From Ulvibacterium sp039819225 (GTDB lineage: Bacteria; Bacteroidota; Bacteroidia; Flavobacteriales; Flavobacteriaceae), in contig JBCBSN010000231.1 of NCBI GenBank assembly GCA_039819225.1, positions 1 through 7,261 on the forward strand: a stretch of 7,261 bases of DNA. Reading direction: 5' to 3'. The notes under the pieces were generated by a model, which saw only the letters and a program-made list of their open reading frames with translations, was not told where the DNA came from and did not search any database. Positions 1-5,288 of the stretch are shown one piece after another. How positions within the stretch are numbered: the stretch's first letter is position 1; each line of letters starts with the position of its first letter. The translations under genes and the position numbers were made by a program.

Positions 1-141
1 GAACTTGATGCCAAAATCTGCTATCATCGAGGCCGAAAAACCTATTATTATTGTGATGATTTTCAGTTACACCTCAGTGTTTCGTTCTCGGTAACCCGTC
101 AAAATAAGACCATAGAACTGTTTAAGGGAAGCTATCTGTAA
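1..141 (+). CDS. C-terminal end of an unrecognised protein (5' truncated)
   Basis: Frame 1 is open from the window edge to a TAA at 139-141, giving 46 residues that end in 'SVTRQNKTIELFKGSYL'. The piece is rich in Tyr, Phe and alternating hydrophobic residues ('FQLHLSVSFSVT'), which reads like beta structure. I do not recognise the family. An open stretch of this length can occur by chance, but the sensible composition, and the change to repeat-bearing non-coding DNA right after the stop, favour a real gene end. No function can be assigned. Confidence 0.45.
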   Translation, partial: ELDAKICYHRGRKTYYYCDDFQLHLSVSFSVTRQNKTIELFKGSYL

Positions 142-242
142 GGTTCTATCCTCATTTTACCAGGACACTTTTATTTTTATCTTTTTTTGGACGTAGCATA
201 AAAGGAGATAGGACAAAAAGGCTTCTTTTAAACGTCAAAACG

Positions 243-292
243 CTCTGCAACAGTGTCGCTCCGCCTTTGGCGGAGGGAGTTAGGGGTATGTC
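243..292. repeat. Palindromic interspersed repeat, copy 1
   Basis: A perfect 7-bp stem, CTCCGCC (259-265) TTT GGCGGAG (269-275), is flanked by CAGTGTC on the left and GGGAGTTAGGGGTATGT on the right. The same arrangement (CAGTGTC, hairpin, GGAGT(T/C)AGGGGT(A/G)TGT) recurs at 432-476 with a different stem. From memory, very similar elements, often read as spurious peptides, are scattered in flavobacterial genomes. It lacks the T-tract of an intrinsic terminator. A REP- or MITE-like nature is inference. Confidence 0.6.
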
Positions 293-431
293 GAATTTAA
301 ACACAAGGATCAAATACAAATTCAAACCCATAACCCGTAACACCTTCCTCGATCCCCCGATTGTTCCGGGACGGGCACTCCTTATTGGAGAGATGCCCAA
401 GGACAGCATTTCTCTCGGACTAACAAAGGTT

Positions 432-476
432 CTCCGAAGCAGTGTCCCCTCAACAAGAGGGGAGTCAGGGGTGTGT
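432..476. repeat. Palindromic interspersed repeat, copy 2
   Basis: CTCCGAAGCAGTGTC leads into the stem CCCCTC (446-451) AACAA GAGGGG (457-462), then AGTCAGGGGTGTGT. The left arm matches copy 1 at 12 of 15 positions and the right arm is nearly identical. The stem sequence itself differs but keeps pairing. That pattern of compensatory change suggests the fold, not the sequence, is conserved among copies. Confidence 0.6.
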
Positions 477-676
477 GGCTTTTACGGGCCTTCAATTCTT
501 CACACTATCCTGCAACATTTCTTAACACCTCCCTCGGTCCCTATGCCCAGCCGTCCTTTGTCAAATTTAGGCTTACTATTAAATTCATGGCAGTGCCCTC
601 TGTAAAAGGGACTTAACACCAAGCGGTAATCCAAACCAGCCTTAGATGCCATAGATTAAATTTCACAAGTATTTTG

Positions 677-721
677 TCAGTCTTTTTGGCATTATTTACG
701 ACTATTATAAGGCCAACTTTG
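677..721 (+). promoter_or_regulatory. Putative promoter with shared 17-nt upstream element (precursor 1)
   Basis: TCAGTCTTTTTGGCATT (677-693) is identical to 3949-3965 in front of precursor 2. In both places a TAnnTTTG-like box starts exactly 20 nt after it. Here the box is CAACTTTG (714-721), one mismatch from the Bacteroidota -7 consensus TAnnTTTG, and lies 32 nt before the ATG at 754. The 17-mer falls where a -33 element plus an adjacent activator site would be. Function is inferred from position and identity only. Confidence 0.55.
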
Positions 722-753
722 TGTACATCCAATATCCTTAAAAACAATTTATC

Positions 754-1068
754 ATGGAAACTACGGAAGCCCAAAAAATCTTAGCAGGCATTATTCAAGA
801 AGCCTGGAAGGATGCCCGTTTTAAAAAAGCACTTATGGAAAAACCCAAAGCGACCATAGAAGCCTTTACAGGAAGGACTTTGCAAATCCCTGATGGCAAA
901 ACCTTGGTGGTATGCGACCAAACGGACAGGCAAATGCTCTATCTGAACATCCCTCCCCAGACCTCGCTTGACGATATGGAACTGAACGAGGAACAGTTGG
1001 AGATCATTGCCGGTGGGAACGACGCAATCATATCCGATCCCACGGCGGCATTTGCCGCACTATTTTAA
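754..1068 (+). CDS. NHLP-leader RiPP precursor peptide 1 (Cys-less core)
   Basis: This 104-residue peptide has the nitrile hydratase-like leader (NHLP, TIGR03793-type) architecture. It has an N-terminal helical part ('IIQEAWKDARFKKALMEKP', then 'ATIEAFTG'), a short beta-rich middle ('KTLVVCDQTD...LYLNIP') and the recognition segment 'MELNEEQLEIIAGG' ending at residue 88. Cleavage after GG by a C39-type peptidase, as is usual for such leaders, would free the 16-residue core NDAIISDPTAAFAALF (1018-1065). The core has one Ser and one Thr but no Cys, so thioether rings cannot form within it. The leader closely resembles that of precursor 3. The ATG at 754 follows an A/T-rich leader without a Shine-Dalgarno site, as is common in this phylum. 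The adenylate cyclase gene begins 22 nt after the stop, suggesting one transcript. The maturation enzyme for this core is not visible here. Confidence 0.88.
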   Translation: METTEAQKILAGIIQEAWKDARFKKALMEKPKATIEAFTGRTLQIPDGKTLVVCDQTDRQMLYLNIPPQTSLDDMELNEEQLEIIAGGNDAIISDPTAAFAALF

Positions 1069-1090
1069 GGCAACGGCCCAAGTATATCCC

Positions 1091-3172
1091 ATGCCTAAAA
1101 GAAGTTGTAAAGTACATTTTAGGCCGCACGCACAACCTTTTACATACTGTATAATCGCATGCGGTTTTGTGCTATGTATGACACAAGAAGTATATGCCAT
1201 GCCCGGCATTGGTTCTCAAACGCCAAGTTATCCGAATATCCCCCACATTACCCCATCACAAAGGGATTCACTGCTACGGTCAGAAGCGGATAGCCTCCTA
1301 CTATCGGCCAAGGCGTTCGTAAAAGCGGGGGATTTGCCGAAGGCCTTGACCGTGGCGCAAACCGGCTTGGAGTATTATGTGCAACTGCGCGATTACAAAT
1401 CCATGGGCGGTGCCTGGCATTGGATCGCCTCTATCCATTATTACCAAGGCAATTATAAAAAGGCCTTAGATGGTTATGAAAAGAGCGGGAATCATTATCG
1501 CAGATGTAATTTTACAAAGGGCATCGCGGCGGCCCATAGCAACCAAGGGGCCATCCACCATGCCCTGGGCCACTATCCGGCGGCCTTGATCCAATTTAAA
1601 AAAGCGGTAAAAATGGCCCGCTCCTTGCCTACCCAACAACAGACCATAATAAGTTTGCATAACATCGGGGCCATTTATCTGGAATTGGAGGATTGGGAAA
1701 ATGCCCAAAGCTACTTTGAACAAACCGAGGCTTGGTGTAGGAAACACGGGGATCGTAAAACCCTGTCCCAGGTCTTGATCGGCCTAGGGGATATTCAATT
1801 GCAAAAAGGCAATTACCAAGAAGCCCGATCCCATTTTGAAGATGCCCAGGAGCTCGCCCAAGAATTGGCAGATCGGCAAAGAATGCTGGAGGCTCTTTAT
1901 AAGCTGGGCACTGTTTTTAAGGCCCAGGAGGTCTATGAACAATCCTTTGTATACTATGACCAAGCGCTCCGCTTGGCCCGCGAGCTGGACAATGCCCTCT
2001 ACCAAGGTCGGATCGCCACTGCCCTGGGCCAACTATGGTTGGGCCAGGGAAGTCCCAATAAAGCCTTGGTTCGTTGCACGGAAGCCCATGCCCTGGCACA
2101 GGAGTTGAACCTTATCCCGGAGCAAGCGGAGGCCTGTGACTGTTTGTACGAGGCGAACAAGATGCTGAGCAGGAATCGGCAGGCCTTGCAGTTTTACGAG
2201 CGGCTTATGGGCCATAGGGAAAACCTAAAGGCCCAGGAAACGGTACAAATGATGCAGCAGATGGAGTTTGAAAAGGAACTGGTTTTGGACAGTGTGGCGC
2301 AAGTGGAAAAGGCAAGGCGGCTTAAAGCAAAACATTATGCGGAACTGGCCCAACGAAAAAGACAACGCAATTACCTCTTACTGGTTGCTGGGGTTATTTT
2401 GGTCCTTAGTCTCGGCCTCTATAGCCGTATGCTGTACATTAAAAAAGCAAAGGCGAGGTTGCAGGTGGAAAAGGATCGATCCGAAGCCCTTTTGCTGAAC
2501 ATCCTGCCCGAGAAAATTGCGGAGGAACTCAAGGAAAAAGGGGAGGTGGATGCCCAGTATAGGAAACGGGTAGCCATCCTGTTCTCTGATTTTAAGGGCT
2601 TTACGGAAATTGCCTCCCAATTGGGGCCCCAGCCCTTGGTAGAAGAAATCAACTGTTGTTTTAAGGCCTTTGACCACATTATGGAAAGGTATGCCCTGGA
2701 AAAGATCAAGACCATTGGGGATGCCTATATGGCCGCGGGAGGTTTACCGGAAGAAGATGGGGCGGCCGTAAAACGTATGGTAAGGGCCGCTTTGGAAATG
2801 CAGCGCTTTATGGCACGCCGAAAAAAGGAAAACAACCTCTTGGGCAAACCCGCCTTTGATATGCGCGTGGGTATACACGTAGGGCCCATTGTGGCCGGGA
2901 TAGTGGGCATCAAAAAATTCCAATACGATGTTTGGGGCGATACCGTAAACACCGCCAGCCGCATGGAAAGCCACGGGGCCATTGGCAAAGTGAATATTAG
3001 CCAAGACACCTATGTCCTTTTACAGGACCAACCGGATTTTGCCTTTGCCTACCGCGGCCGGATCCCCGCAAAAGGGAAGGGCGATCTGGCCATGTATTTT
3101 GTGGAAAGGGTGGGGCATACGCCCGTAGTGGAAGTCCCATGGGATAAATCGGAGAGGGCTCTTATTTCTTGA
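1091..3172 (+). CDS. TPR-sensor transmembrane class III adenylate cyclase
   Basis: Predicted to make cAMP from ATP in the cytoplasm under control of an exported TPR domain. From the ATG at 1091 the protein has 693 residues. It has a signal peptide (basic 'KRSCK', hydrophobic 17-30, likely cleavage after 'VYA' at 36) and about eight TPR-like helical pairs at 66-379. A charged helix and a membrane span (about 428-450) follow, then a linker with the 'LLLNILPEKIAEEL' cyclase-transducer motif (468-480) and the catalytic domain (about 493-680). Metal-binding aspartates are D500 (FSDFKGFT) and D544 (GDAYM). K540 and D613 (YDVWGD) are the adenine-selecting pair, and N620 and R624 (NTASR) are the transition-state residues, so the enzyme looks active and ATP-specific. 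I chose 1091 because the upstream in-frame ATG at 1007 lies inside the precursor gene and would bury the signal peptide. It is GC-richer than the dehydratase region. Alternative: an unpredicted guanylate preference, which the Lys/Asp pair argues against. Confidence 0.92.
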   Translation: MPKRSCKVHFRPHAQPFTYCIIACGFVLCMTQEVYAMPGIGSQTPSYPNIPHITPSQRDSLLRSEADSLLLSAKAFVKAGDLPKALTVAQTGLEYYVQLRDYKSMGGAWHWIASIHYYQGNYKKALDGYEKSGNHYRRCNFTKGIAAAHSNQGAIHHALGHYPAALIQFKKAVKMARSLPTQQQTIISLHNIGAIYLELEDWENAQSYFEQTEAWCRKHGDRKTLSQVLIGLGDIQLQKGNYQEARSHFEDAQELAQELADRQRMLEALYKLGTVFKAQEVYEQSFVYYDQALRLARELDNALYQGRIATALGQLWLGQGSPNKALVRCTEAHALAQELNLIPEQAEACDCLYEANKMLSRNRQALQFYERLMGHRENLKAQETVQMMQQMEFEKELVLDSVAQVEKARRLKAKHYAELAQRKRQRNYLLLVAGVILVLSLGLYSRMLYIKKAKARLQVEKDRSEALLLNILPEKIAEELKEKGEVDAQYRKRVAILFSDFKGFTEIASQLGPQPLVEEINCCFKAFDHIMERYALEKIKTIGDAYMAAGGLPEEDGAAVKRMVRAALEMQRFMARRKKENNLLGKPAFDMRVGIHVGPIVAGIVGIKKFQYDVWGDTVNTASRMESHGAIGKVNISQDTYVLLQDQPDFAFAYRGRIPAKGKGDLAMYFVERVGHTPVVEVPWDKSERALIS

Positions 3173-3195
3173 TCGGGGAATCAATCCTTAAGTTC

Positions 3196-3879
3196 TTAAT
3201 CGATCTCCCCAATCAATTTCATGATTTCCCCCCTGATCTGGTCGTAATAGCCTATCGTAGACATCCTTGATAACTGTATCCGGCTTAAATACAAAAGAAG
3301 GAGCTTTTTTTCCTGCGGATTTAGTTTTAAGGGTTGTTCAATGCGGAAACCCGGACTGTTTTTGCTAAAGACAAAAGATCTACTTAAAAGTTGGTTTATA
3401 GGTTCCCCATAATTGGTATAAAATTGAAAGATAGCCGATTCTTCCTCTATTTTCCTGATCTGTTCAAAGTCGATCTCATAAATGGAGATGATATGTTTGC
3501 GTAGGGAATCATTTCTTATGATTTCCAGACCTTTTGATTTAAGCCCTTCATAACCGGATCGGTTAATCAAGGGAATTGAATTGGCAGTAAGATAAAAAAA
3601 ATCATAGGGCAGCGAATCCCTATATATGGAATCGTTGAAAATGACTTCCCGAAAAGCATTGCAGGCCCTTAAGCCCTCTTTCACTTCCTCCTTACTATCA
3701 AGCATATCCTTAAGATCGGATTTTAAACCGCTCCTGATCTCCATAAGTATTTTCTCCTCTGCCTTGGCATCTCTTCTATTATCATTCCAATTGTCCAAGG
3801 CAAAAGCCGCTATAACAGCGAAAAATACAGAGGTAAACTCAAAAAAATACTTCCCAAATTTTGGCTTTCCTAATTTCAT
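3196..3879 (-). CDS. DUF6090-like single-pass membrane protein
   Basis: This 227-residue protein has one N-terminal hydrophobic span (about 11-29, 'FFEFTSVFFAVIAAFAL') followed directly by 'DNWNDNRRD'. That matches the 'span then NNWNE' pattern of the DUF6090 family, small flavobacterial membrane proteins of unknown function. The rest is a charged, largely helical domain with a Lys/Glu-rich segment after the span. It is convergent with the cyclase (23 nt between stops) and divergent from precursor 2, with a good -7 box of its own at 3921-3928. It interrupts the precursor series and may simply be an unrelated neighbour; nothing in it suggests RiPP modification, export or proteolysis. Family assignment is from pattern memory; function is unknown. 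Confidence 0.8.
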   Translation of the reverse strand: MKLGKPKFGKYFFEFTSVFFAVIAAFALDNWNDNRRDAKAEEKILMEIRSGLKSDLKDMLDSKEEVKEGLRACNAFREVIFNDSIYRDSLPYDFFYLTANSIPLINRSGYEGLKSKGLEIIRNDSLRKHIISIYEIDFEQIRKIEEESAIFQFYTNYGEPINQLLSRSFVFSKNSPGFRIEQPLKLNPQEKKLLLLYLSRIQLSRMSTIGYYDQIRGEIMKLIGEID

Positions 3880-3920
3880 CGGGTTCGGGGGTTTACCTCA
3901 TGAAGATATCTGAATTTTCA

Positions 3921-3928
3921 CAAATGTA
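3921..3928 (-). promoter_or_regulatory. TAnnTTTG -7 box for the DUF6090-like gene
   Basis: Read on the minus strand this is TACATTTG, a perfect match to the Bacteroidota -7 consensus, 41 nt before the start codon at 3879. No clear TTG -33 element is seen at the usual spacing. The divergent promoter for precursor 2 starts about 20 nt to its right. Confidence 0.4.
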
Positions 3929-3948
3929 TGATTACTACGGGCCGTTCC

Positions 3949-3993
3949 TCAGTCTTTTTGGCATTTCTGTCGAAAGAAGTGCCCCTACATTTG
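3949..3993 (+). promoter_or_regulatory. Putative promoter with shared 17-nt upstream element (precursor 2)
   Basis: The 17-mer TCAGTCTTTTTGGCATT (3949-3965) is followed after exactly 20 nt by TACATTTG (3986-3993), a perfect TAnnTTTG box lying 49 nt before the ATG at 4043. Identity and spacing match the site at 677-721, while the 20 nt between are mostly different. This points to a protein-binding or sigma-factor site rather than a recent duplication of the whole region. Confidence 0.6.
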
Positions 3994-4042
3994 GAATCAA
4001 ACAAAAGCAACTAATCACGATATAAATCAGAAGCCATTAAAG

Positions 4043-4351
4043 ATGGAATTGACCAAAAGACAAAAAGAAATTCAGAATGCAATAAGTAGGGCATTTGAGG
4101 CAATGAAGTTTAAAAAGGATTTTAAGAAACAATTTTCGGATTCACCTGTAAAATTCATTAAAAAATTTACTGATTTAGAATTGACAAAGAAGGAGATTAC
4201 CGAAGTTCTTCCTAAAATGAACGCCCCGGTTGATGATTTAGAATTGAGCGAAACACAGTTAGAAGTAGTAGCCGGCGGAGCTGACGGGCACAACGGTTTT
4301 ACATGGGAAGCTTTCGTCTACTATTTCAATCATCCAGAGGAGTTATTCTAA
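4043..4351 (+). CDS. NHLP-like RiPP precursor peptide 2 (divergent, shortened leader; Cys-less core)
   Basis: A 102-residue peptide with the helical start 'QKEIQNAISRAFEAMKFKKDFKKQF' and the terminal 'LELSETQLEVVAGG' ending at residue 79, which place it with the other precursors. The middle is different. The 'VVxDQTD...INIP' beta segment of the other three is missing and is replaced by 'ELTKKEITEVLPKMNAPV', leaving the leader about nine residues shorter. The 23-residue core (4280-4348) is aromatic and acidic ('FTWEAFVYYF' then 'NHPEELF'), with a single Thr and no Ser or Cys. Precursor 3 starts 33 nt downstream, so the two are probably one transcript from the promoter at 3949-3993. Processing at the GG is inferred from family behaviour. 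What modifies this core is unknown. Confidence 0.82.
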   Translation: MELTKRQKEIQNAISRAFEAMKFKKDFKKQFSDSPVKFIKKFTDLELTKKEITEVLPKMNAPVDDLELSETQLEVVAGGADGHNGFTWEAFVYYFNHPEELF

Positions 4352-4384
4352 ATCTAGGTATTTAAAAAAATATAAATCATAACA

Positions 4385-4717
4385 ATGGAACTAACACAAG
4401 AACAAAAACTATTGCAACAGGTCATCAACGAGGCTTGGGAAAACAAAACCTTTAAAAAGGAACTCCTGGCCGATCCGGTAGCGGCCATTGAACAGCTGAC
4501 CGGACAACAATTGGAGCTGCCCGAGGGGAAGGAACTAGTGGTACGGGACCAGACCCATGAAAACACCATCTATATCAATATCCCCGCGGAGCCTCATTTG
4601 GAGGAGATGGAACTAAACGAGGCACAACTGGAGGCCGTGGCCGGGGGAATGGACTTGATGCACATTTATCGCCGACCATTTCCAAGTCTTCAAGTGAGAT
4701 TTTTTGAACGAGAGTAG
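4385..4717 (+). CDS. NHLP-leader RiPP precursor peptide 3 (basic, Cys-less core)
   Basis: A 110-residue peptide with an 88-residue NHLP leader very similar to that of precursor 1: 'INEAWENKTFKKELLADP', 'LTGQQLELPEGKELVVRDQT', 'IYINIP', then 'MELNEAQLEAVAGG'. The 22-residue core (4649-4714) begins MDLMHIYRRPFPSLQV and ends in a mixed-charge 'RFFERE'. It has one Ser, no Thr and no Cys, so at most one dehydration and no lanthionine ring is possible. It is GC-richer than precursor 4 and lies 148 nt before it, without an obvious strong terminator in between. Its start follows an A-rich leader with no Shine-Dalgarno site. Conserved leader with an unrelated core is the usual pattern where one enzyme set serves several products, but the enzymes serving this core cannot be identified here. 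Confidence 0.87.
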   Translation: MELTQEQKLLQQVINEAWENKTFKKELLADPVAAIEQLTGQQLELPEGKELVVRDQTHENTIYINIPAEPHLEEMELNEAQLEAVAGGMDLMHIYRRPFPSLQVRFFERE

Positions 4718-4751
4718 CATTTTTTTGCAACAACTTATTTCTTTGGATAAA

Positions 4752-4762
4752 GCCAAAAAGAC
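4752..4762 (-). promoter_or_regulatory. Inverted partial copy of the shared upstream element
   Basis: GCCAAAAAGAC is the reverse complement of GTCTTTTTGGC, the heart of the 17-mer at 677 and 3949; extended to 17 nt on the minus strand it matches at 14 positions. It lies 103 nt before precursor 4 but points the other way, with no TAnnTTTG box at the matching spacing that I can see. It could be an operator half-site or chance in AT-rich DNA. Confidence 0.25.
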
Positions 4763-4865
4763 CTAATTACATTCATTTATTCACGGAAACGTTTTTTATG
4801 AAATTATTCAAACCTTCTTAAAGATTAACTAAATAAATATATTAATTAACTTAAATCTTAAAACT

Positions 4866-5183
4866 ATGGATTTTGTACAAAAAAAGGAAAATTTCGAAAA
4901 AAATTTAAACACTCTAATCAGCAAATGCTGGGAGGACGAAACATTCAAACACGAGCTAATAGCTAATCCTGTTGAAGCCATAGAAAAGCTCTCAGGAAAA
5001 CCTTTGGACTTAAATGGGAAAAAAATAGTTGTGACCGATCAAACGGATCCAGCGACTGTCCATATTAATATTCCAAGCAATCCAAATGATATGGAATTAA
5101 CTGAAGCGGAGTTAGAAACTGTAGCAGGTGGCGGATTTTCTCTTGAACTACTTTGGTCCGGAATCTGTATCGCTTGGGATTGA
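4866..5183 (+). CDS. NHLP-leader lanthipeptide precursor (precursor 4), probable dehydratase substrate
   Basis: A 105-residue peptide with the leader features of precursors 1 and 3 ('LISKCWEDETFKHELIANP', 'IVVTDQTDPATVHINIP', 'MELTEAELETVAGG') ending at residue 89. The core GFSLELLWSGICIAWD (5133-5180) is the only one of the four with a Cys plus Ser residues. Dehydration of Ser9 of the core and attack by Cys12 would give a small SxxC lanthionine ring; Ser3 could instead stay dehydrated or form a larger ring. The rest is strongly hydrophobic, with two Trp. A third Gly follows GG, so the cut could shift by one residue. The gene is AT-rich like the dehydratase 105 nt downstream, which supports a cognate pair, with the hairpin at 5223-5250 between them. 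A promoter was not identified; 4800-4865 is very AT-rich. Confidence 0.87.
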   Translation: MDFVQKKENFEKNLNTLISKCWEDETFKHELIANPVEAIEKLSGKPLDLNGKKIVVTDQTDPATVHINIPSNPNDMELTEAELETVAGGGFSLELLWSGICIAWD

Positions 5184-5222
5184 TTAATTTTGATACTAAG
5201 TTCCCAAAACATTTCTTTAACA

Positions 5223-5250
5223 AGCCCTTTCAAGTAATCTTGAAAGGGCT
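5223..5250. terminator. Strong hairpin between precursor 4 and dehydratase (terminator or attenuator)
   Basis: AGCCCTTTCAAG (5223-5234), loop TAAT, CTTGAAAGGGCT (5239-5250): a perfect 12-bp stem. The downstream strand is only loosely T-rich (CGTAGTTTCCTC), so termination may be partial. Such read-through hairpins between precursor and modification enzyme are known in lanthipeptide operons and keep precursor transcript in excess. The stem could also stabilise the 3' end of the precursor mRNA. Confidence 0.7.
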
Positions 5251-5288
5251 CGTAGTTTCCTCTTTAGTGGCATTTGTAACTCTATAAT

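Larger units (their letters stand above)
142..660. other. Non-coding stretch with palindromic repeats
   Basis: About 520 bases without a credible gene. The reading frames that stay open here on both strands run straight through two hairpin repeats and give low-complexity, Pro/Ser/Leu-rich translations without domain character. Besides the two repeats listed separately, there is one imperfect hairpin at 373-398 (GGGCA-CTCC / GGAG-AGA-TGCCC around TTATT). It looks like an intergenic island of decayed or interspersed repeats between an upstream gene and the RiPP locus. A T-rich run near 170-188 lies after the first gene but has no clear stem before it. Confidence 0.6.

Noticed and set aside
152..409. 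85-codon open frame on the minus strand
   Set aside because: Its translation over the repeat ('DIPLTPSAKGGATLL') is the familiar spurious product of such flavobacterial repeats; no upstream signals.
267..605. 112-codon open frame on the plus strand
   Set aside because: It runs through both hairpin repeats, gives a Pro/Ser/Leu-rich sequence with no domain character, and starts inside the first repeat's stem.
677..701. Sigma-54 (-24/-12) promoter reading of TTGGCATT
   Set aside because: TTGGCA fits the -24 element, but at the required distance both copies have GA where the essential -12 GC should be; the fixed spacing to a TAnnTTTG box explains the site better.
1007..1090. Upstream ATG of the cyclase, overlapping precursor 1
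   Set aside because: It would add 28 residues in front of an otherwise good signal peptide and overlap the precursor core; the ATG at 1091 gives a basic n-region, hydrophobic h-region and VYA cleavage site.
1466..3009. Several open frames on the minus strand and one on the plus strand inside the cyclase gene
   Set aside because: Shadows of a GC-richer coding frame whose own product has complete, recognisable domains.
3171..3213. Possible bidirectional terminator between the convergent cyclase and DUF6090-like genes
   Set aside because: Only GGGGA/TCCCC can pair, across a loop of about 26 nt, with no T-tract; too weak to call.
3916..3923. TTTCACAA shared with 661-668
   Set aside because: Its distance to the 17-mer differs (8 versus 25 nt), and at 3916 it overlaps the minus-strand -7 box, so the match is probably chance.
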